A DNA stretch of 47,032 nucleotides from Gammaproteobacteria bacterium (GTDB lineage Bacteria > Pseudomonadota > Gammaproteobacteria > GCA-001735895). The notes beneath the pieces were generated by a model, which was not told where the DNA came from, did not search any database, and saw only the letters and a list, made by a program, of their open reading frames with translations. Of this stretch, positions 8,293-15,666 are shown one piece after another; position 1 is the stretch's first letter, and every line of letters begins with the position of its first letter. The stretch lies in NCBI GenBank assembly GCA_024229615.1, contig JAAESG010000100.1:1-47032 (forward strand). The letters run 5' to 3'. The position numbers were made by a program, and so were the translations under genes.

Positions 8293-8934
8293 ATGAAAGC
8301 CATGATCCTGGCCGCCGGGCGCGGTGAACGCTTGCGTCCGCTGACAGACACTACCCCGAAGCCGCTACTGGAAGTGCGCGGCAAACCGCTTATCGTACGT
8401 CATCTCGAGGCCCTGGCTCGGGGGGGATTCGAGGAAGTTGTCGTCAATCTCAATTGGCTGGGAGAGCAGATACGAAACCGTCTGGGGGACGGTTCGGCGC
8501 TTAATCTCACTATCGAATACAGTGTCGAAGCCGACGCGCTTGAGACCGCGGGTGGCATAGTGCAGGCATTGCCGTTACTCGGAGAGCGGTTTGTCGTTAT
8601 CAATGCCGACATCTTTACCAATTATGACTTTGCTCGCTTGAGACAGGCTGAGAGCAAAGCGCATCTGGTGCTGGTGGAAAATCCATCGCATCACCCGCAA
8701 GGGGATTTCACTCTGACGCAATCGACCATTGGCGCCGGAGATTCTGCGCGTTATACCTTCAGCGGCATATCGATGTTTCGGCGGCGATTCTTCGATGGAT
8801 TGAAACCGGGTAAGCAGGCGCTGGCGCCATTGCTGTATGCGGCTGCGGCTGCGGAACAGGTCACCGGAGAACTTTTCCAGGGCAAATGGACCGACATCGG
8901 GACAGTTGAGCGTCTGCGGTCCCTGAACGACTAA
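8293..8934 (+). CDS. murU: N-acetylmuramate alpha-1-phosphate uridylyltransferase MurU
   Basis: 213 aa nucleotidyltransferase. The N-terminal signature AAGRGERLRPLTDTTPKPLL (7-26) binds the nucleotide; INADIFTNYDF (about 105-115) supplies the metal-binding aspartate. It converts MurNAc-1-P and UTP to UDP-MurNAc, the product that re-enters peptidoglycan synthesis. It sits 7 bases after amgK in a two-gene operon. It ends 6 bases before the end of a convergent gene; no clear terminator hairpin is seen between them. Confidence 0.92.
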   Translation: MKAMILAAGRGERLRPLTDTTPKPLLEVRGKPLIVRHLEALARGGFEEVVVNLNWLGEQIRNRLGDGSALNLTIEYSVEADALETAGGIVQALPLLGERFVVINADIFTNYDFARLRQAESKAHLVLVENPSHHPQGDFTLTQSTIGAGDSARYTFSGISMFRRRFFDGLKPGKQALAPLLYAAAAAEQVTGELFQGKWTDIGTVERLRSLND

Positions 8935-8940
8935 AGCTAC

Positions 8941-9408
8941 CTACTTGAATGGGGTGAAGCTGATTTCAATGTCCTTGAGCCAGACCTTTCCCGCACCTTC
9001 GAGCGTCAAGTTCAGCCTTAACAGATCCGGATTCTGTTCCTTTTTCAGGTAAAATGGAATTTCGTAGCTGGCCCAGTCATTGTCGCCCTTGATCGGATTG
9101 TTTAATCCCTTTGAAAAAAATTCACCCAGTCCTGGAAATCGGCACCACATTTCCAGGTATCCCTGTGTCCGAATCTGTTCGGATTTAATCGACGCCCGAT
9201 AACACAGCATGCCGTTATCGATATCACCCGGATCGATTTCGAACAGTTGTACGGTCATCGCTTCACTGCTGTCGATGTGCCATCCGTCAGTGTCGGAGAC
9301 CATGACATCGCTGCTAATGGTAGCCTGCGAACCATCAAACCGCTTGATCAAACGAGCGGGACCCGCCACTTGTGGCCCAGAGAACAATCTTTTCAGCCAG
9401 CTCATCAT
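8941..9408 (-). CDS. Conserved protein of unknown function, predicted beta-sandwich
   Basis: About 155 aa from MMSWLKRLFSG (ATG 9408 or 9405); the frame is open to 9441 but that part overlaps the upstream gene. The C-terminal half is strand-rich (LEMWCRFPGLGEFFS, KVWLKDIEIS), with a pattern like galactose-binding or CIA30-type beta-sandwich domains, so a ligand-binding role is possible. No catalytic motif or signal peptide is visible. It follows the DUF4019 gene with a few bases between them, which implies co-transcription. The function is unknown. Confidence 0.65.
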   Translation of the reverse strand: MMSWLKRLFSGPQVAGPARLIKRFDGSQATISSDVMVSDTDGWHIDSSEAMTVQLFEIDPGDIDNGMLCYRASIKSEQIRTQGYLEMWCRFPGLGEFFSKGLNNPIKGDNDWASYEIPFYLKKEQNPDLLRLNLTLEGAGKVWLKDIEISFTPFK

Positions 9409-9415
9409 TGTCAGG

Positions 9416-9835
9416 TCAGCGCACGTAGTAACCCGCGACACGCCAGCGCTTGCCGTCGAGCATCGGGGTCACAGTTTCGACCGCATTTTTCTTGTTGGTG
9501 AATTCGGTCTTGAACTGGAAAACGACGTATTCGCCATCCGGTGCACCCGGCAGGCTGGTGGAGTAGGCGGCATTCATTTGCACACGGTTAGTGACGTTGC
9601 CCAGTGGTTTGCGTGCCCCGCTTAACTGTTGTGACCAGACCGCGGCATCGACCTGTTGCCTGAACAGTGACGCGGCCTGATTCCACGACTCCTGGTACTG
9701 CTGCTGGTCGACCAGGGCCAGCCATTCGGTGACAGCCTTACGCGCGGCGCGAATTTTTGCTTCAGATGCCTGACCTGCCAGGGGCAGCAACAGCATCAGC
9801 AGACAGAGTATGGTTTTGTGGCAAACTAGAAGCAT
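9416..9835 (-). CDS. Secreted DUF4019-family protein
   Basis: 139 aa. A signal peptide covers about residues 1-23 (hydrophobic CLLMLLLPLAG, then QAS). The mature part has the pattern of DUF4019 proteins: an early ARKAVTEWLALVDQQQYQESW segment, SGARKPLGNVTNR in the middle, and a final GKRWRVAGYYVR strand. Such proteins are periplasmic and of unknown function. A 12-bp hairpin (9863-9889) lies just upstream of the start. It is probably in an operon with the following beta-sandwich gene. Confidence 0.78.
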   Translation of the reverse strand: MLLVCHKTILCLLMLLLPLAGQASEAKIRAARKAVTEWLALVDQQQYQESWNQAASLFRQQVDAAVWSQQLSGARKPLGNVTNRVQMNAAYSTSLPGAPDGEYVVFQFKTEFTNKKNAVETVTPMLDGKRWRVAGYYVR

Positions 9836-9862
9836 ATTCTTCTCTATAGCAGATTTATCTGA

Positions 9863-9889
9863 GGAATCCCTGCAAAATGCAGGGGTTCC
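9863..9889. other. Strong hairpin upstream of the DUF4019 gene
   Basis: GGAATCCCTGCA (9863-9874) pairs with TGCAGGGGTTCC (9878-9889) over 12 bp with one G-T pair and an AAA loop. On the minus strand it lies 28 bases before the DUF4019 start and about 210 bases after the Na/Pi symporter stop. No T-tract follows on either strand, so it is not a classic terminator. It may be an mRNA leader structure or an attenuator. The rest of the 265-base gap (9836-10100) shows nothing recognisable. Confidence 0.5.
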
Positions 9890-10100
9890 CTAATCCTTGG
9901 CATGGCTGTAGGCCAGCTTTACCAAATCAACCAACTGGGCACAATCGTACGCAAACGAATTACCAGCATTGACCGTCAAACTGTAACTTGTTAATGGCGA
10001 GCTGTGCAGTCAGATGGTCCGGTACCTGGTTATTTTTGCTATTGCGCAAGTGTGCAGGGAACGGTTGAGTCATGAGCGCAGGTAGCGGAGGAGTCTTGCC

Positions 10101-11810
10101 TCAGCCAGTGGGCGTGGGATTGGCCTTTTCGTCGAAACGGGCCAGGGTGACATCGGTGGATTTGCTACGACGCAGACGACTGCGTAACTGTCCGGCTTCA
10201 TCCAGGATTGGATAGGCGACCGAGGTCAGGTGTGAATTGATTCGTTTCAGGTCGCGTAGCACGTCCAGTTGCATGGCGCTCAGGCGCGAATCGTAACTCA
10301 GGTCATCGCGAATTTTTTGCAGGTGATTCAGGACTGCCTTCTTTTCACGTTTAACAAATTTGTATTTGCGCGCGACAAGTTGACGTGACATGGCGATATC
10401 GCCTGAGGTGAAGACGTTTAGTGAAAGCTGGAAGGTGGATAGCACCGGTTGGTACAAATTATTGATATCCTCTCGGTCCTGTAAAGTCATCTTGTTTCGA
10501 GTCACCAGCTTTTTGCGTAGGATGTTGTGAATCAGGTCTCCCGAAATGATATCGCCGATGTGTTCCATATTGGTCGCAAAACTCAGAATCTCGGTGCAGC
10601 GCTTGCTCTCCTTTTCTCCCAGTGTTTCGCGTGCCAGAGCAGTCAGGTAGGCTTTGACCCCATCGTAAAACTCGTTCACCAGTTTATCCATTTCGCGGGT
10701 TCGTTGCGCCAGCTCATGGTCGTTTTTCTTGAGCGCGATAAAAGCGTTACGCAACATGCGCTCGACCACTTCCCCCATGCGCAGGACTTCGCGTTCGGCG
10801 TTGACCAGTGCCACCAGGGGAGTTTCGAAGGCGCCTTTGTCGAGCTCCCTGGGTTCCATCTCGTCACTGGCCTCTTCGTCATCGGGGAGCAGTTTTTCGG
10901 TGAGTGCGACCATGCGATTAATCAGCGGAAAGAAAACCACCGCGAGGCCTATATTAAATGCCATGTGAAAGTTCGCGATCTGGCGCGCACCGCTGACTTC
11001 GAGCGGTGACAGTTGATGAGCAATCATGCCGATAAAGGGCAAAATGACGATAACACCGCAAATACGAAACAGCAGATTACCCAACGGCGGTTGTCGTGCG
11101 GCACGATTGGCGCCGAGGGTCGCGATAAACGGTGGGATTGCGCTGCCGATATTGGCGCCGAGTACAAACGTGAATGCGACCGTGATATCGAGCGAGTTAG
11201 TGCTGGCGAGAGTAATGATCAGCAACACGGTCGCCAGGCTGGAGTGCGAAGCCCAGGCGATAATTGCGCCGAAAATAACCGCCAGTACCAGATCTTCCCC
11301 GAGAGCCACAAAAATTTGCTGGATAATCAATGATTCGCGCATCGGTAACGATGCAGCGACGATCAGTTTTAGTGACAGCAGCATCATGCCGATGCCAAGC
11401 AGCAGTCGGCCGATATCGCGCGTGCGACCTCCGGGGGAATAGGTAAACAAAGCCACCCCGAGCGCAATCAGGGCAGGTGAGAGAGCCGATAAATCGAAGG
11501 TTAGAATTTGGGCGACGAGAGTGGTGCCGACATCGGCACCGAGCAGAATGGCGAGTGCTGTCGCTGTGGTCAGGATGCCCTGTCCACTAAACGATGAGGT
11601 CAGCAGGGCCGTAGCGCTGCTGCTTTGCAGCAACATGGTGACCCCTAAACCGGATAGAAATGCTTTCAAACGATTGCTCAGGCTTGCCCCAAGCGCACCC
11701 CGAATTTCGCTGCCCCAGCTTTCGGAAATTCCTATGCGCACCATGCGCAAGCCCCAAAGTAAGAGGGCGACACCTCCAATCAGGTTGATCAGTATAATAC
11801 TGCCGTTTAT
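10101..11810 (-). CDS. Na+/phosphate symporter (NptA/PhoU-domain type), probable ATA start
   Basis: About 569 aa if started at ATA 11810. Two Na/Pi-cotransporter repeats are seen (LLQSSSATALLTSSF with GADVGTT, later LGANIGSAIPPFIATLGAN), with about eight hydrophobic segments. A PhoU-like helical domain fills roughly the last 230 residues (EREVLRMGEVVERML onwards). The usual family N-terminus (NGSIILINLIGGVALLLWG) is encoded upstream of the first ATG/GTG/TTG. It can only be reached from ATA 11808-11810, which has AGGAGT 6 bases upstream; an in-frame TAG precedes it. Starting at TTG 11750 or ATG 11744 would delete the first helix. Confidence 0.88.
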   Translation of the reverse strand: MNGSIILINLIGGVALLLWGLRMVRIGISESWGSEIRGALGASLSNRLKAFLSGLGVTMLLQSSSATALLTSSFSGQGILTTATALAILLGADVGTTLVAQILTFDLSALSPALIALGVALFTYSPGGRTRDIGRLLLGIGMMLLSLKLIVAASLPMRESLIIQQIFVALGEDLVLAVIFGAIIAWASHSSLATVLLIITLASTNSLDITVAFTFVLGANIGSAIPPFIATLGANRAARQPPLGNLLFRICGVIVILPFIGMIAHQLSPLEVSGARQIANFHMAFNIGLAVVFFPLINRMVALTEKLLPDDEEASDEMEPRELDKGAFETPLVALVNAEREVLRMGEVVERMLRNAFIALKKNDHELAQRTREMDKLVNEFYDGVKAYLTALARETLGEKESKRCTEILSFATNMEHIGDIISGDLIHNILRKKLVTRNKMTLQDREDINNLYQPVLSTFQLSLNVFTSGDIAMSRQLVARKYKFVKREKKAVLNHLQKIRDDLSYDSRLSAMQLDVLRDLKRINSHLTSVAYPILDEAGQLRSRLRRSKSTDVTLARFDEKANPTPTG

Positions 11811-12002
11811 GCCTTGACTCCTGCCATAGACCGTTAACTTAACGACCTATGTATTTGTTAAGTAAGGGATTATAGCAGACGAATGCAAATCCCTCCATGT
11901 TAATGTAATAACTACAAACTATTTCCCTTGTCGGACATTACGTCAGCTGTCGGCACCAGGGAAATTGATTTCATCAACCTCTACTATAGATTTTGCGAAT
12001 AG

Positions 12003-12941
12003 TCAGGCTTCCGGTGGGTACATCGCTTTACGCAATTTACGCTTGTGGATGCGCGCCAGGAGATACTCCCTGTGGGTGATATAGACACCACTACCGATCA
12101 CCAGCGCAGCGCCAATCAAGGTCGAGATTTCGAGTATTTCGCCATAAAAGCTGTAGCCGATCAACATCGCCCAAACCAGAATAAAATAATTAAACGGCTG
12201 CAGGATCACCGCGGGAGCAAGCTCTAGCGACTTGATCAGGAGCAGGTGACTGAGTATCGATATCATACTGATCACCAACAACCACAGTATCTGATTGTTG
12301 GTCATGGCTTGCCAGAAAAATGGAATGACCAGCAGTGTCACGACAAATCCGACTACACCAAAGTAGATCAGTGAAGTTTCGAGGCTGTCCTGGCGTGATA
12401 CCTTGCGCGTAATGATGTTGTAAATCGCGAACATCAGGGCACAGGTAAGCGCCGTCATCGCGAACGGAGAAAATACTCCACTGCCCGGTTGGATAATGAT
12501 AAGCGTACCGACAAACCCCACTGATACCGCAAGCCAGCGCCGCCAGCCTACCTGTTCGCCGAGTATGGGAATGGATAACACTGTGATGATCAGTGGAAAA
12601 CATGCAAATATGGTATGCATCTCGGCGATGCCGAGATACTTCAGGCAATACGCAAACAAGGCCATTTCGCTGACGATCAGCAAGCCCCGCAGTATCTGTA
12701 ATTTTGGCCAGTGTGACTGGAATACGTTACGTAACCTGGTCTTGCGTGATGCGTAAAACAATGCGAACAAGGCAAAGAAGAAATAGCGTACGAACATCAG
12801 CTGAGCGACCGGCATGCTGGAAGTCAGGTGCTTGGTGATCGCGTCCTGCGAGGCGAACAGCAATGTCGCGAAAATGAGTGCGAGAATGCCTTTAACTGTC
12901 CGCTCTTGCTGTTCCTCAAACGGCCTTGTGCTGTCGCTCAA
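12003..12941 (-). CDS. EamA/DMT-family transporter
   Basis: 312 aa inner-membrane protein with about ten hydrophobic helices in two EamA repeats (first from GILALIFATLLFASQDAITK, second from GVFSPFAMTALTCALMFAIY). This is the layout of drug/metabolite exporters of the RhaT/YdcZ superfamily. It ends with a basic cytoplasmic tail (RIHKRKLRKAMYP). It begins 14 bases after nadC stops. The substrate cannot be told. The 191 bases between it and the Na/Pi symporter start (11811-12002) hold no gene and probably the symporter promoter. Confidence 0.88.
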   Translation of the reverse strand: MSDSTRPFEEQQERTVKGILALIFATLLFASQDAITKHLTSSMPVAQLMFVRYFFFALFALFYASRKTRLRNVFQSHWPKLQILRGLLIVSEMALFAYCLKYLGIAEMHTIFACFPLIITVLSIPILGEQVGWRRWLAVSVGFVGTLIIIQPGSGVFSPFAMTALTCALMFAIYNIITRKVSRQDSLETSLIYFGVVGFVVTLLVIPFFWQAMTNNQILWLLVISMISILSHLLLIKSLELAPAVILQPFNYFILVWAMLIGYSFYGEILEISTLIGAALVIGSGVYITHREYLLARIHKRKLRKAMYPPEA

Positions 12942-12955
12942 TGAATTTCCTTAAA

Positions 12956-13783
12956 TCAACAATAGTGCAACGAAAAATCGATAGCGTGCACGTGTTTGGT
13001 TAGCGCACCGATGGAAATGTGGTCAATCCCGGTGTGGGCGATTTCCAGTATTCGATCCTGTTCGATATTACCCGAGGCTTCAAGTTCAACCTGGTGATGA
13101 TTGAGTTTGACGGCTTGTTTCAACGCCTCGAGAGTAAAGTTATCGAGCAAGACCCGATCGACCCCGGCGTCGATCGCCTGTTGCAATTGATCCAGATTTT
13201 CTACTTCAACTTCGAGCAGTTTTTGGGCGTGCATTTTGCGGGCGCTGGATACGGCGTTGGCTATACCACCACAGGCCGCGAGATGATTTTCCTTGATCAG
13301 GAACGCGTCGAACAGACCGATGCGATGATTGCTGCCACCCCCGCACAGAACCGCGTATTTTTGCGCGACGCGTAGCTGGGGGATGGTTTTGCGCGTATCC
13401 AGGATTTTACAGTTGGTGTGCTCGATCCGCTCTGCATAGCTTCGTGTTACGGTGGCAGTGCCGGAGAGTGTCTGCAGGAAATTCAATGCACTACGTTCGG
13501 CGGTGAGTACGCCGCGTGCAGGACCGGAAACCTCGCAGACAATGCTGTCTTCACTGATTTGCTCGCCATCTCCCGCACGCCAGCGGATGCTGATTCTTTC
13601 ATCGCATTGTCGAAAAACCTCGTCGAACCACTGGCACCCACAGAGTACTGCGTCCTCGCGCACGAGTAATTCGGTTTCGAGCCGGGTATCTTCGTCGATC
13701 AGGGCGGCACTGATGTCACCACTGCCGACGTCCTCATCGAGGGCGTTGGCGGCTTGATTGATAATGTGTTGATACAACTCCAT
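12956..13783 (-). CDS. nadC: Nicotinate-nucleotide pyrophosphorylase (carboxylating)
   Basis: 275 aa, normal family length. The quinolinate phosphoribosyltransferase hallmarks are present: TRKTIPQLR (canonical TRKTxPGLR), KYAVLCGGGSNHRIGLFDA, LIKENH, and the C-terminal SGNIEQDRILEIAHTGIDHIS. It makes nicotinate mononucleotide from quinolinate and PRPP, the committed step of de novo NAD synthesis. It starts 3 bases after the ClC gene stop and is followed by the EamA gene, so it sits inside a minus-strand operon of otherwise unrelated functions. Confidence 0.95.
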   Translation of the reverse strand: MELYQHIINQAANALDEDVGSGDISAALIDEDTRLETELLVREDAVLCGCQWFDEVFRQCDERISIRWRAGDGEQISEDSIVCEVSGPARGVLTAERSALNFLQTLSGTATVTRSYAERIEHTNCKILDTRKTIPQLRVAQKYAVLCGGGSNHRIGLFDAFLIKENHLAACGGIANAVSSARKMHAQKLLEVEVENLDQLQQAIDAGVDRVLLDNFTLEALKQAVKLNHHQVELEASGNIEQDRILEIAHTGIDHISIGALTKHVHAIDFSLHYC

Positions 13784-13786
13784 GGC

Positions 13787-15508
13787 TCAGACCTCGTACT
13801 CTTCGCGACGCAATTCCTGGGCGGCGTCGAGATAGGCGTTGATGACAACTGCTTCGGGGATGCTGCCCAGGTACCGCCCGTTTTCGGAATCGACGACCGC
13901 GATGGCTACGCCGATATAACCGCGCATGGTTTCCATCGCTTCCCAGATACTGGTGTACTGGTTGAATTCGATCCCTGTCTGCAGCTCGATGCTGCTCACC
14001 CCGATGTTATCATCCAGCTCGTACAACTGGTTTTGAAACACCAGGCCGAGAAAACGTCGGTCGCTATCGACTATGACTACCGATGCGGTCGAATGGGTGT
14101 TCATTTGCGCGCGTAGCTCGGCGAGACTGGCCGTATGCTGGACCACCGGCAGTGAATCGGTCACATGTTCCACCACTTTATGGTGCATCAGGTAGGCACG
14201 CTCGCGACCCATCGACAAATCGAAACCACTCTCGGCGAGTTGCCGATCGTACAGCGAGCGTCCGTACCAGTTGTGAGCCATCAGATTGGCGAACACGATC
14301 GCCAACATTGCAGCGACGGTGATTTCATAACTGCGAGTGAGTTCGAACACCAGTAACAATGCGGTCATCGGTGCCCCGATGACCGGACTCATAACTGCAA
14401 CCATGCCGCAGATGGCGTAAGCGGTTGCTCCCGAATAGTCGTCGAGGAGTAAATCGGGCACCAGCAACGCGAACAGGGCACCGAATAATACGCCAATCAG
14501 TAGTGCCGGGAAGATGACTCCTCCAGCAAAGCCGAAACCGATGCAAAGCACCGTCACCAGTAACTTGGCAATCAGAATTAACAGGAGTGAATCAGCACTG
14601 TAAATTCCTCCCAGAGTTGCCTGGCGAAACACTTCCTGCCCGGCCCCGAGCACTTCGGGTATCTGTAGTGCGACCAGCGAGACGAGGAAGCCGGCGATCA
14701 TCGGTTTCAATGCAGCCGGAATTCTTAGTCGCCGTGACAGCCTGGCGCTATGCTGCAATAGTTTCATGAACAACACCGCGAGCGCGCCACAGGCTATTCC
14801 TTCCAGCCCAAACAGGAAGAATTCGACACCGCGAAAGCTGCCTTCGAAATCGATCAGAAACAGGGGTGGATGTTCGAAGATGACGTTGGCGACGAGGTAA
14901 CCGCAGGCACTGGCAACGGTTACCGCGGAAAACATGCGCAACGAGTAATGACGCAGGATCACTTCGTGGGTAAAGATGAGTGCTGCGATCGGTGCATTGA
15001 ATGCGGTCGAAATGGCGGCCGCGACTCCGCAGGCAATGGCAATACTGCGCACGTCCGGAAGTCTGAATGAAAATCGATTAGCGAGCTGACCCACAAGTGT
15101 ACCGAGGTATACCAGGGGACCGTACTGCCCGACCGAGGCACCGCAACCCAGGGAAAGTATGGAGGCAATAGTCGAGCTAACGCCTGAAACGGGCGAGGGC
15201 AGGCGCTCGTGTAATTGAACCGCATAAATGGTTTCGGGTGGCCCGATGGGCTCGGTTTGCTCGACGCAATATTGCAGCGTCAGGCCGACTACCAGTCCTC
15301 CGATGCTTAACACCGCGATCGTGATTAGCCAGAGATGATCATTTTCTACCTGGGCGCGGCTCGCGGCGCTGATATAGAGGACGTCATTAAGATATCCAAC
15401 CAGCTCGACAAAGCCGATCGTTGCAAAGGCGGTGCTCAAGCCGACGACCAGTCCCAGCGTTGCAAGTACCGCTATGCTTTTGAGGGTTTGTTGTGGCCCG
15501 GATTTCAT
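13787..15508 (-). CDS. ClC-type chloride channel/transporter with CBS pair, lacking the gating glutamate
   Basis: 573 aa from ATG 15508 (MKSGPQQTLKSIAVLATLGL); the frame is open to 15646, but the extra 46 residues look non-coding and overlap another candidate ORF. The voltage-gated ClC fold is followed by a C-terminal CBS pair (last ~150 residues). The selectivity motif reads GCGASVGQYGPLVYLG, where typical members have GREGP. The gating glutamate (E148 of E. coli ClcA) is therefore tyrosine. The first motif is IGPPE rather than GSGIP. It is probably a divergent anion-conducting subfamily, with ion and coupling unknown. Confidence 0.87.
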   Translation of the reverse strand: MKSGPQQTLKSIAVLATLGLVVGLSTAFATIGFVELVGYLNDVLYISAASRAQVENDHLWLITIAVLSIGGLVVGLTLQYCVEQTEPIGPPETIYAVQLHERLPSPVSGVSSTIASILSLGCGASVGQYGPLVYLGTLVGQLANRFSFRLPDVRSIAIACGVAAAISTAFNAPIAALIFTHEVILRHYSLRMFSAVTVASACGYLVANVIFEHPPLFLIDFEGSFRGVEFFLFGLEGIACGALAVLFMKLLQHSARLSRRLRIPAALKPMIAGFLVSLVALQIPEVLGAGQEVFRQATLGGIYSADSLLLILIAKLLVTVLCIGFGFAGGVIFPALLIGVLFGALFALLVPDLLLDDYSGATAYAICGMVAVMSPVIGAPMTALLLVFELTRSYEITVAAMLAIVFANLMAHNWYGRSLYDRQLAESGFDLSMGRERAYLMHHKVVEHVTDSLPVVQHTASLAELRAQMNTHSTASVVIVDSDRRFLGLVFQNQLYELDDNIGVSSIELQTGIEFNQYTSIWEAMETMRGYIGVAIAVVDSENGRYLGSIPEAVVINAYLDAAQELRREEYEV

Positions 15509-15527
15509 TCGGTATGCAGAGCGTGTT

Positions 15528-15656
15528 TTAAAACCGCTGGGATATTTCGCGTGTGGTGCCTGGGCAAACGCACCTGTCCGGCAGAAAATCTCGCATCCAT
15601 TCCCAACTGGCAAGCTCACTCGATTTTCCTTGCAAGCGGTAAGCACTAATTTTCAT
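15528..15656 (-). CDS. Possible 42-aa small protein between the ThDP enzyme and ClC genes
   Basis: A short ORF starts at ATG 15656, 10 bases after the ThDP-enzyme stop, with GAGGATC (overlapping that stop codon) as a plausible ribosome-binding site. It begins MKISAYRLQGKS, contains WEWMRDFLPDRCVCPG and ends REISQRF. It stops 19 bases before the ClC ATG, filling the gap neatly. I recognise no family. It has two cysteines (CVC) and no hydrophobic helix. It could be a real small gene, a translated leader that couples ClC expression, or chance. Confidence 0.35.
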   Translation of the reverse strand: MKISAYRLQGKSSELASWEWMRDFLPDRCVCPGTTREISQRF

Positions 15657-15666
15657 GGTTTGATCC

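Noticed and set aside
10527-11009. 160-codon plus-strand ORF
   Set aside because: It lies opposite the PhoU-like part of the Na/Pi symporter and shows no family resemblance.
15509-15646. 46-residue N-terminal extension of the ClC protein
   Set aside because: It shows no ClC-type helix, lacks a ribosome-binding site and covers the candidate 42-codon ORF.
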